A stretch of 64,000 nt of DNA from JAWKUK01 sp964402175 (GTDB taxonomy: Bacteria; Planctomycetota; UBA1135; GCA-002686595): the NCBI GenBank assembly GCA_964402175.1, contig CAYOBN010000001.1, positions 1 to 64,000 on the forward strand. Direction: 5' to 3'. Shown in pieces: positions 7,874 to 16,245 of this stretch (its first letter is position 1; each line of letters starts with the position of its first letter). Below the pieces are notes generated by a model that was given only the letters and a program-made list of their open reading frames with translations, did no database searches and had not been told where the DNA came from. The position numbers and the translations under genes were made by a program.

Positions 7874-7973
7874 GCTGAGGCAGTACTGTAACGCAGGGGG
7901 GCTCCCCGTACAGCGGGCTCGTAGGGCAGAATAGGGGCAGAGTCCCAACCGTTCCTGGGACCCTCCACCGACC

Positions 7974-9401
7974 ATGCGCTCCTTCACTCTGCTCCTCTCC
8001 GGCGCCGCGCTCGCCAGCGCCGCCCACGCCCAGATCCGCTTCGTCGAGGTCACGACCGTGAACCTCAACGTGACGTCCAACTCGGCCAACGTCGAGTTCA
8101 TCGGCTCGAACCCGTCGGCCGTCGCTTGGGACGGCTCGAGCCTCTGGATCGGGGGTTACAACAACGGTGCCGCAGGCACCGAAGCGGGCCTCGTCAAGGT
8201 CAGCAACGTGCTGACCACGCCGACGATCGGCACGAGCTTCGGCCGCATCGCGTCGCCGAACGGCCGCGGTTACTCGGGCCTCGACATCGAAGGCGGCGTG
8301 CTCGTCGCGGCCTACGACAACGGCGCTTCGGACCCGCTCGGTTACACCGCTTGGAACACGACGACGAACGCGCTGACGTGGACCCGCGCGGGCCGCGGTA
8401 GCTGTGGGATCGCGATGGACCCGGGCTTCAACAACCAGGACCGCGGCGTGGCCTACACGTCGTTCGGCTCGGGCCGTCGCGCGCTGTACGACACCGCGAC
8501 CGGCAACGACATCTACACGTCGGCCAACGGGATGATCTTCAGCGTCACCGGCGTGAGCACGCTCTGGCGCGACATCGACTTCGACGAGACGACAGGCGAC
8601 ATGTACGCTCGCGCCGCGAACTTCCTGATCAAGGCGACGCGCACGGGCGGCAACACGCTGATCAACCCCACGGTGCTGTTCAATGCGCCGCCCTTCGCCG
8701 AGTTCGTGAACGGCCAGAACGTCGCGTTCATGGACCGTCTCGGCCAGGACTACGTGATCTACAACAACCGTCCGGACGGCGCGCCGGGCCAGGACTTCTT
8801 CAACGTCATCACGGTCATCCGCCCCGACGGTACGCCGGTCGTGGTCGACTGGGGCACCTTCGCGCCGGGCCTCAGCTCGGGGTACTACGCCTTCTCGTGG
8901 CACAGCGCCAGCGAGACGCTGGCCCTGCTCGACTTCACTTCGCGCAACGTCCACATCTTCGCGATCGACGCGCCGCTCGGCACGGGCTACTGCACGGCGA
9001 ACAACAACTCGACGGGTGTGACGGCGCAGACCGTCGCGAACGGCAGCATCCAGCTCATCGACAACAACCTGACGCTGATCTCGTCGCGTCTGCCGCAGAA
9101 CTCGTTTGCGTTCTACCTGACGAGCCGCACGCAGGGCTTCATCCAGAACCCGGGCGGCAGCGCGGGCAACCTGTGCCTGACGGGCGCCATCGGCCGCTAC
9201 GTCGGCCCGGGCCAGATCAAGAATTCGGGCGCGACGGGCAGCATCAGCCTGCTGCTGAACCTGAACAGCGTGCCGCAGCCGACGGGCGCGGTGGCCGTCG
9301 TCGCGGGTGAGACCTGGAACTTCCAGTGCTGGTACCGCGACGTCGTCGGCTCCAGCGCGACCTCGAACTTCTCGAACGGCCTCTCGCTGACGTTCCAGTG
9401 A
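7974..9401 (+). CDS. Exported protein with the shared C-terminal domain (propeller-like body)
   Basis: 475 residues. A signal peptide ends at A-H-A-Q (about residue 20). Residues about 25-330 contain strands such as 'A-V-A-W-D-G-S-S-L-W-I-G-G-Y' and 'F-S-W-H-S-A-S-E-T-L-A-L-L-D-F' that suggest a propeller. The CTD starts near 338 (G-Y-C-T-A-N-N-N-S-T-G) and ends W-Y-R-D-V-V-G ... T-F-Q. No enzymatic motif was recognised. The gene stands alone between the tRNA and a strong terminator. The leader after a possible TAGGGG -10 (7932-7937) is C-rich without Shine-Dalgarno. Confidence 0.8.
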   Translation: MRSFTLLLSGAALASAAHAQIRFVEVTTVNLNVTSNSANVEFIGSNPSAVAWDGSSLWIGGYNNGAAGTEAGLVKVSNVLTTPTIGTSFGRIASPNGRGYSGLDIEGGVLVAAYDNGASDPLGYTAWNTTTNALTWTRAGRGSCGIAMDPGFNNQDRGVAYTSFGSGRRALYDTATGNDIYTSANGMIFSVTGVSTLWRDIDFDETTGDMYARAANFLIKATRTGGNTLINPTVLFNAPPFAEFVNGQNVAFMDRLGQDYVIYNNRPDGAPGQDFFNVITVIRPDGTPVVVDWGTFAPGLSSGYYAFSWHSASETLALLDFTSRNVHIFAIDAPLGTGYCTANNNSTGVTAQTVANGSIQLIDNNLTLISSRLPQNSFAFYLTSRTQGFIQNPGGSAGNLCLTGAIGRYVGPGQIKNSGATGSISLLLNLNSVPQPTGAVAVVAGETWNFQCWYRDVVGSSATSNFSNGLSLTFQ

Positions 9402-9428
9402 GTCGAGCGCGCGCTCTCGCGCGCGAAA

Positions 9429-9470
9429 CACTGGGCCGGGCGGTACGTGTACCGCCCGGCCCAGTGCTTT
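9429..9470. terminator. Perfect 18-bp hairpin terminator between converging genes
   Basis: Arms 9429-9446 and 9449-9466 are perfectly complementary around a 2-nt loop, and CTTTTC follows on the plus strand. It sits between the stop of the CTD gene (9401) and the stop of recN (9480) and probably serves both directions. Confidence 0.9.
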
Positions 9471-9479
9471 TCCTGGCCT

Positions 9480-11243
9480 TCAACGCGCGCGCGCGGAGGC
9501 GAGGAGGCGCTCGGCCTCGGCGCGGGCCGAGGCGGCCTCCGATGCGCCCGCGATCATCGCGGCGATCTCACGCACGCGCTCGTCGCCCTCGAGCAGGGAG
9601 ACCTCGGTGCGGGTGCGGCCATCCACGACCGCCTTGGCGACGTAGAGGTGCCGCGCGGCATGGGCCGCGATCGCCGGCAAGTGGGTCACGCAGAGGACCT
9701 GGTGGTGTCTTCCGAGCGCAGCGAGGTGGCTCGCGACCTTCGGGCCGAGGCGGCCGCCGACGCCGGCGTCGACCTCGTCGAAGACGAGGGTGGGCGTCGA
9801 GCGTTTCACCGCGAGCGCGCCGCGCAGCGCCAGGAGGATGCGCGCGGCCTCGCCGCCCGAAGCGACGTGCCGCAGCGGACCGACGTCTTCGCCCGGGTTC
9901 GCGGCCAGCAGGAACTCGACGTCCTCCGCGCCGGTCGGGCCGAGCACGCGTCGGCGTCGCTCCAGCTCGGCTGCAGCGGTCGTGCGCGCGGACGGAGACG
10001 GCGCGAGCTCGCCGTGCGGGACGAGGCGCGAGCCGAAGCGCGCGCGCTCGAGGCCCAGGTCCGCAAGGCCCGCTTCGATCGCTTTGCCGAGCTTCTTGAG
10101 CGCCTTGGTGCGCCCGTCGGTCAGCTTGCGGGCCGCGTCTGCCGCGGCTCGCTCGAGCTCGGCGACCTCGGCTTCGAGCTGCTCGCGGCCTTCGGTGTCG
10201 GCGACGAGCGCGTCGGCCTCGGCTTCGAGCGCTGCGCGGCGCTCCGCGAGCGCGCCGACTTCGACGCCGTGTTTGCGGGCGAGGCGCTCTAGAAGCGTCA
10301 GGCGCGCTTCGACCTCTTCGAGGCGGGCGGGGTCGTGCTCGAGCCCGTCGAGGAACCCCGCGAGGGTGCGCACCGCGTCCTCCAGGAGCGCGCTGGCCTC
10401 GCGCAACGCCGTCGCGGGCTCGTTGAGGTCGACGATGCGCGCCGACCAACGCTCGAGCGCGCGCTCGGCGCGGCGCACGACATCGAGCGCGGGGGCTTCG
10501 CCGTCCGAGAGCTCACCGACGACCGCGCCGAGCTCGTGCCCGAGCTCCGCGGCGTGGCGCAGGATCGCGCGCTCGGAGCGCAGCCCGTCGTCTTCGCCGG
10601 AGACGGGCCGGACCTCCGCCAGCTCTCCGATCTGGAAGCGCAGCATGTCGAGGCGCTGCAGGCGCTCGTTCTCACCCGTGTCGAGCGACGCGAGGCGCTC
10701 GGCGCGCTCGATCCAGCGGTTGCGCCGCTGCTGGTACTCGGCGCGTTTTGCGTCGAGGTCCGCAAACGTGTCCAGGAGGCGCAGTTGCTCGGACGGCTCG
10801 AACAGCGCCTGGTGGTCGTGTTGGCCGTGGACCTCGACGAGCAACGCGGCGAGGTCGCGCAACAGCCCCTGGGTCGCCGGGCGGTGGTTGACGTGGGCGC
10901 GGCTCTTTCCATCGGCTCCGACCGTGCGCGCCAGGACCAGCTCGAGCTCGTCGTCCTGGTCGCGCTCTTCGAGGGCCTCGGGCAGGTGCTCGCGCAGCCA
11001 GCCCGCGACGACCTCGCCGTAGCCATCCAGAGGCAGCACGAAGCGCCCCTCGACCCGGGCGCGCTCTGCGCCGCGCCGCACGAGCGAGGCCTTCGCGCGG
11101 CTGCCGAGGAGGAGCCCGAGGGCATCGACGAGCAGGCTCTTGCCCGCCCCGGTCTCGCCGGAGACGACGTTCAGGCCCGGCCCGAACTCCAGGTTGGAGC
11201 GCTCGATGAGCGCTAGGTCACGGATCTCGAGCTCGACCAGCAT
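9480..11243 (-). CDS. recN: DNA repair protein RecN
   Basis: 587 residues, the usual size of RecN, an SMC-like ATPase in double-strand-break repair. Walker A is G-E-T-G-A-G-K-S at 29-36. The middle is long coiled coil rich in Glu/Arg/Leu (about 150-480). The C-terminal half has the ABC signature region (A-S-G-G-E-A-A-R) and Walker B with D-loop (T-L-V-F-D-E-V-D-A-G-V-G-G). I placed the start at the ATG at 11243 (M-L-V-E-L-E-I-R-D-L) because family members begin just before this strand; an upstream in-frame ATG at 11282 would add 13 residues. No operon partner is visible. Confidence 0.95.
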   Translation of the reverse strand: MLVELEIRDLALIERSNLEFGPGLNVVSGETGAGKSLLVDALGLLLGSRAKASLVRRGAERARVEGRFVLPLDGYGEVVAGWLREHLPEALEERDQDDELELVLARTVGADGKSRAHVNHRPATQGLLRDLAALLVEVHGQHDHQALFEPSEQLRLLDTFADLDAKRAEYQQRRNRWIERAERLASLDTGENERLQRLDMLRFQIGELAEVRPVSGEDDGLRSERAILRHAAELGHELGAVVGELSDGEAPALDVVRRAERALERWSARIVDLNEPATALREASALLEDAVRTLAGFLDGLEHDPARLEEVEARLTLLERLARKHGVEVGALAERRAALEAEADALVADTEGREQLEAEVAELERAAADAARKLTDGRTKALKKLGKAIEAGLADLGLERARFGSRLVPHGELAPSPSARTTAAAELERRRRVLGPTGAEDVEFLLAANPGEDVGPLRHVASGGEAARILLALRGALAVKRSTPTLVFDEVDAGVGGRLGPKVASHLAALGRHHQVLCVTHLPAIAAHAARHLYVAKAVVDGRTRTEVSLLEGDERVREIAAMIAGASEAASARAEAERLLASARAR

Positions 11244-11571
11244 GGGCCGGAGAAGATCGCCGCCAGGCCGCTCGAGTTGCAAGGTTTCTCGAAAAGACGG
11301 GGTGCCGCCGGCGACCGTGGGGTCGGAGCCGACGGCACCCGCGCCGGAGGCGGGCCCCGCAAGGGGGCCGGGGAGCGCGGTGGGAACAGGGCCCGCGCCC
11401 CCGTTACCACTCCTGCGGAAACCGACCGCGCATCCACCGCGGGAAATCCAGAATCAGGGTTCTAGCGCGAATTGCCCCAAAGCGAGACACGCGGACCGAT
11501 CGGTTGGAGCGGTGAATCCGCGCTGGCCGATCCCGCACAAGCGGGAGCGGGCCCGCACGCTCTCCGCTGCC
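11244..11571. other. Intergenic region recN / histidine kinase
   Basis: About 330 nt between divergent genes. Very GC-rich; no credible small ORF, RNA gene or strong hairpin was recognised. It must hold the promoters of both genes, but no clear box can be pointed to. Confidence 0.5.
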
Positions 11572-13503
11572 ATGGCCGTCCCCCGCCTCGCCACGCTCGC
11601 CCAGCTCGACCCGTCCCCCCGCGCCAGTGCGATCGGGGCGGCCTCGGTGTTGTTCCTCTGAGCGCTCGCCAGCATGGCGGCGCCGCACGAGGCAGCGGTG
11701 CAGACCGCCGAGGCGGGCCTCGCGAGCGAGCTCGAGCTGCTCGCGGGCCTGGCGTCGGCGGAGCTCGACTTGGAGCTACACGCGACCCTCGTCGCCCCCG
11801 AGCAGTGGAACACGGCCGCGTACGAGCGCGCCGTTGCCCCGCTGCGACGCCTCGCTGCGGCCGTCCCCAAGGTGCGCTACGTCTACACGACGCGCGCCGA
11901 AGAGCCGCCCGGCGGCCAGTGGATCGTCCGCTTCGGCCTCGACGCCGCGGACCCGATCGACTCCGACGACGACAGTGTGATCGACCAGGCGGAGCTGGCT
12001 CGACGTACGACGATGCGCCTGACGCGCTACTGCGCGCTTTCGACACGAATGAGCTGGTGGTGACGACCAGGCCCTATACGGATCCGTGGGGGACGTTCGT
12101 CGCCGCCTTCCTGCCGCTGCACCACGCCGACGGGAGGCTCGAGTGTATCCTCGCCGTGGAGTACGACGCCGCTGCCTTCACGGCGCGGCTCGATGCGATG
12201 GACTCTGCCACGACTTGGGGGGTCGGCGTCGCAGCCGTCGTGAGCCTGGCGCTCGGTGCGTTTATATTCGCTGCACAGCGCCACCGCCGCGAAGTTGGCG
12301 CAGAGCTGATCGCGACCCGCGCGCGCCGAGGCCGCGAGCCGCGCGAAGAGCGAGTTCCTCGCGAACATGAGCCACGAGATCCGGACGCCGATGACGTCGA
12401 TCTTGGGCTACGCAGAGCTGCTGCGCGAAGAATGTTCGCAGCGAGGGAAAGACGCGCCGCAGTCGGAGCCGCTCGCGATCATCGTCAAGAACGGTCAGCA
12501 TCTGCTCTCGATCATCAACGACGTCCTCGATATCTCGAAGATCGAGTCGGGGCATTTGGAGCTCGAAGAGGTCGCGGTTGATCTACGCGTGCTCATCCAC
12601 GAAGTCCGCGACCTCCTCAGCCCGCGGGCGCTCGAACGAGGCCTCGAGTTCTCAGTCGCAATCGACGCATCAGTGCCGCAGTTCGTCAAGACGGACCCGC
12701 TCCGTGTCCGTCAAGTGCTGTTCAACCTCCTCGGCAACGCGCTGAAGTTCACCGACCGGGGCGGGGTTGGACTGAACGTACACACTGACAAGTCCGAGCT
12801 GGTCCTGACGGTCCGTGATACAGGACGAGGCATGACCGCGGAGCAGCTCGCTCGGGTGTTCGAGCCCTTCACTCAGGCGGACGCCAGCGTGACGAGGACC
12901 TATGGAGGCACAGGGCTTGGTCTCTCGATCAGCCGACGCCTCGCGGTGCGGCTCGGTGGAGAGCTCACGGCTCGCTCTGCGCTCGGTGTGGGCAGTGACT
13001 TCACACTGCGCCTACCGATCAGCCCGTGTGATCCACCCGCGCCGCTGCCCAGCGCTGCACCACTTGATTCGGCGGAGTTGTTGCGAGGCGCCAGGATCCT
13101 CTTGGCCGAAGACGCCGCCGTGAATCGACGGCTCGTCGCTCGCCACCTGACTCGGGCTGGGGCCAGCGTGACGGAGGTCGAGAACGGGCGCGAAGCGGTC
13201 GCAGCGCTGTGCTCTCTGGGTTCGTTCGAAGGACCGCTCGTCGAGCCCGCGCCGTTCGACCTGGTCCTGATGGACATGCAGATGCCAGTCCTCGACGGCT
13301 ATTCGGCGACGCGGCTGCTGAAGGCGCGCGGCTGCAAGGTCCCGATCGTCGCCCTCACTGCCCACGCCCTGGCGAGCGACCGCACCGAGTGCCTGGCCGC
13401 GGGCTGTGACGACTTCACCACGAAACCGATCGATCGCAGGCAGCTCCTCGAGACCGCGGCAGCGTCGATCGCTCGGAGCCGCGCTGCGCTACGTACCGGT
13501 TAG
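11572..13503 (+). pseudogene. Hybrid sensor histidine kinase with receiver domain, broken by one stop and two frameshifts
   Basis: Joining frames gives a complete hybrid kinase. The order is an N-terminal membrane segment (A-A-S-V-L-F-L), an extracytoplasmic sensor (about 11674-12210) containing an EF-hand-like loop (D-S-D-D-D-S-V-I-D-Q-A-E), a second membrane segment (V-A-A-V-V-S-L-A-L-G-A-F-I-F-A), HisKA with the H-box N-M-S-H-E-I-R-T-P, HATPase with N (L-L-G-N-A-L-K-F), G1 (D-T-G-R-G-M) and G2 (G-G-T-G-L-G-L-S-I) boxes, and a receiver with phospho-acceptor Asp in L-V-L-M-D-M-Q-M-P. The breaks are an in-frame TGA at 11659-11661 in the first membrane segment, a frame change near 12000, and a compensating one near 12320. 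The kinase and receiver frame from 12367 is intact. Either true decay or several sequence errors. Confidence 0.75.
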
Positions 13504-13919
13504 CAGGTCGCCTTGATCGGGCGACGAGCGTCGCCGTCGATGTGCCGTGTTGGCGCTCGGAGTCACCGGCTGCGCGCACGGCGAGGAGTCCAGAGGGCGC
13601 GCGAGCGCGTTCGACGGGGAGGCCTTCGCGTGCGGCATGGTCGAGCGCGAAGATCCCGAGCCGAGACACGGGTAACTGTCCCATTTCGCGACCGCATCAC
13701 GTCGCGGCCCTCCGAGTCCAGGCCTGGCGACGCCGGCTCGGTGCGGAGGACGCCCTGGGACCCCCAGAACGGGGCAGAACCTACCAGGGACAATTTCCCG
13801 GAAACCCAAAGCCCGCGCAAAGGACGCGTTAGGCTGGGTGTCGCTGAGGCGCACTGCCGCGCCCGGCTCATGTCTCCATCCGTTCCTCGCTCTCCCCATC
13901 CAGGGGAGGTTTCCCACGT
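13504..13919. other. Long intergenic region upstream of the CTD gene at 13920
   Basis: Contains one doubtful 42-codon lipoprotein-like ORF (13547-13675) and a TAGGCT box at 13830-13835. TAGGCT recurs upstream of 47647, 54589 and 41610 and would give a leader of about 78 nt. AGGGGAGG at about 13902-13909 is one of the few Shine-Dalgarno-like sequences near a CTD gene. Nothing else was recognised. Confidence 0.45.
13547..13675 (+). CDS. Possible short lipoprotein (doubtful)
   Basis: A GTG-started frame of 42 codons reads V-L-A-L-G-V-T-G-C-A-H-G-E-E, which resembles a lipobox, then ends at TAA. There is no positively charged n-region and the start is GTG, so it may be the relic of a longer lipoprotein gene or chance. 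No function is proposed. Confidence 0.22.
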   Translation: MLALGVTGCAHGEESRGRASAFDGEAFACGMVEREDPEPRHG

Positions 13920-16160
13920 ATGCAGACCTTTCTCCAGGCACTCGCCGCGGTCGCGCTCGCCGCCACCGCCCAGGCCCAGATCCTCACCGCCCATCCGCCG
14001 CCCGCCAACAACGGCTTGACCGCTGCGGGCATGGCGATCCTCTTCGACCTCACCGGCGGACCCGCCGACGTGACGGTCAACGCGACCCAAGTTGCGCTGT
14101 CGCCAGCTACCGCCGGCGCGCTCGTGCAGTTCGAGGTCCTCACGTTTGCGGGCAGCGTGCTGAACACCGGCGCGCCCGTCGGCACGGGACCGGGCTCTTC
14201 GGCCTAGGGCTGGCAATCGCTCGGCACCGTCACGGCGACGCAAGGCGCAGCGGGATCCAGCGGCGTCTGCGACCTCGTCAACATCCCCGGGATCTTCGTG
14301 CCCGCCGGCCAGACCGTCGGCGTGGCCTTCCGGGCGCTCTCGGGCGGTGCGTTCCGTTACCGCACCGGTACGACGGGTGGCCCTTACTCGTCCTTCTCGA
14401 CGCCGGATCTCGCGCTGACCACCGGCGATGCGCGCAGCCAAGCGTTCACGCCCACCGGCAGCAGCTTCTGGCCGCGCGAGTTCGTCGGCGACCTGCACTA
14501 CGTGCTCGGCGGCACCGCGCCGCCGCCCCCGCCGGCGCGCACGATCCGCGCTGCGATCACCGACTGCTTGCCCGGCACGTGGATCGACATCTCCGCGACG
14601 GGGACGCCGCTGAACCTGCCCTCGCTCGGCTCCGCGACGATCACCTCGCCGATCGGCAACGCGCTGATCGCCGCAGGTGACTTCGAGGTCGGCAGCAACG
14701 GCGGCATCCGTACCCGCGGGTTCCCGGGTGGCTCCCTCAGCAACACGATCTCGGCTCTGCCGGGTTTCTCGTTCCTCGGTGACCAAGCGCTCATGCCCTT
14801 CTGGCAGAACCTGAACTCCACGAACGGCACGACCGGTAACACCTACTGGGAGGTCGTGGGCAACACCCTCGTCGTCCAGTACCACGACATCACCCTCGGC
14901 GCGGCGCCGACGACGTCGACGGTGCGTTTCCAGGTTCAGATCCACGGCTCCGGCCCCGCGTTCGCTCAGTTCCTCTACCAGGACATCGAGCAAGACGGCG
15001 TGCTCGGCGGCTCGCAGGCCAGCATCGGTTACCAGAACGGCTTCGGGCCGTCCCTGACCGACGCTCCTTACTCTTTCCGCGCACACAACGCGGTCAGCAA
15101 CGGCACGGTCCTGTCGGTCATCGACAGCGCTGCGACGCAGGTCTTCTTCCGCGATGACATCGCGGGTTCGTTCACGGACATCTCCGCGACAGGCACGCCG
15201 CTGAACCTCGGCGACGATGGCTCGGCCGACATCTCGACGACCGTCGGCAACGCCCTCGTGGCCGCTGGCGTGGCTCGAGTGGGTGCAAACGGCGCGGTGC
15301 GCTTCGGCGGGACGGGCCTCCAGCTCGGTTGGACGAACTCGACCCTCCCCGCGACCGGCGCAACGGGCGGCGGCGCGTTCTTCTCCGGTGGCCAGGTGCT
15401 GGCGCCCTTCTGGGACGACCTGCTGACGAACACGGCGCCGAACGGTCCGAACGGCGACGTGCTCTGGCAGGAGCTCGGCGGCACGCTCATCGTCCAGTGG
15501 AACAACGTGACGTTCTTCGGCCAGACCGCGAGCCGCGCGACCTTCCAGATGAAGGTGAACTCGACCGGGCCGTACCCGGCGCAGTTCATCTACCAGAGCG
15601 TCGACAGCCCGGCCGCGAACTTCGGCGGCAGCGCGACGATCGGTTACCAAGCGGGCAGCTTCGCCGGCACGACCGCGCAGTACTCGTTCAACACGCCGGT
15701 GCTTTCGAACGGCACGGTGCTGACGCTCTGCTACAGCGCGGCGACGGTCGGAACGCCGTACTGCGCGCCGGTCGCGAACTCGACGGGCGCTCCGGCGCGG
15801 ATGTTCGGCACGGGCTCGACCTCGCTTACGGCGAACGACCTGGTCCTGAACGTCGAGGGCCTCCCGGCGAGCTCCTTCGGGTTCTTCAACCGCGGCACCG
15901 CAACGGCCAGCACGCCCGCAGCGGGCGGCGGCGTCGGCACCCTCTGCGTCGGCGGCACGGTGACCCGTGGTGTCGGTGGCAGCATCGTGAACTCGGGCGC
16001 CGCGGGCGCGGTCAGCCTCGCGGCGGACCTGGCGAACCTCGCCGGTGGCACCCCGGCAGCGGGCGCGACGTTGTGGCTCCAGTACTGGTACCGCGACACG
16101 GTCGGCGGAGCGCCGACGTCCAACCTGTCGAACGCGCTCCAAGTGCGCGTGACGCCGTGA
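13920..16160 (+). pseudogene. Large exported CTD protein interrupted by one in-frame TAG
   Basis: One frame of 747 codons runs from a clear signal peptide (F-L-Q-A-L-A-A-V-A-L-A-A-T-A-Q-A-Q) to the CTD, with a single TAG at 14205-14207 between S-S-A and G-W-Q-S-L-G. TGG to TAG is one transition, and Trp fits the context. After a module also present in the 54589 protein (G-V-A-F-R-A ... F-W-P-R-E-F-V-G-D-L-H-Y) and a Pro-rich linker come two tandem copies of a roughly 190-residue domain: both have (F/W)-x-D-I-S-A-T-G-T-P-L-N, A-P/M-P-F-W and V-Q-Y/W-H/N-D/N. The CTD at about 612-746 is diverged (F-F-N-R-G-T instead of F-F-L-T-S-R-T). Without suppression only 95 residues are made. Confidence 0.75.
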
Positions 16161-16191
16161 GGACACGAGGAGCGCCCCTCGCTCCGTGAAC

Positions 16192-16220
16192 GCGGCCCCG
16201 TGGATGCTCCACGGGGCCGC
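16192..16220. terminator. 12-bp GC-rich hairpin terminator between converging genes
   Basis: GCGGCCCCGTGG (16192-16203) and CCACGGGGCCGC (16209-16220) flank a 5-nt loop, between the stop of the CTD gene and the stop of the ABC permease gene on the other strand. A short T-run (CATTTC) follows on the plus strand. Confidence 0.8.
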
Positions 16221-16245
16221 GCTGCATTTCTGGGGCCGGCTCGGC

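Noticed and set aside
9429..9470. Small RNA gene in the recN/CTD intergenic region
   Set aside because: The hairpin is a perfect stem followed by a T-run between two converging stops, so a terminator explains it fully.
11659..14207. Reassigned stop codons (TGA or TAG read as an amino acid)
   Set aside because: Many intact genes in the window end at TGA and several at TAG, with hairpins just after, so both function as stops; isolated mutation or error is simpler.
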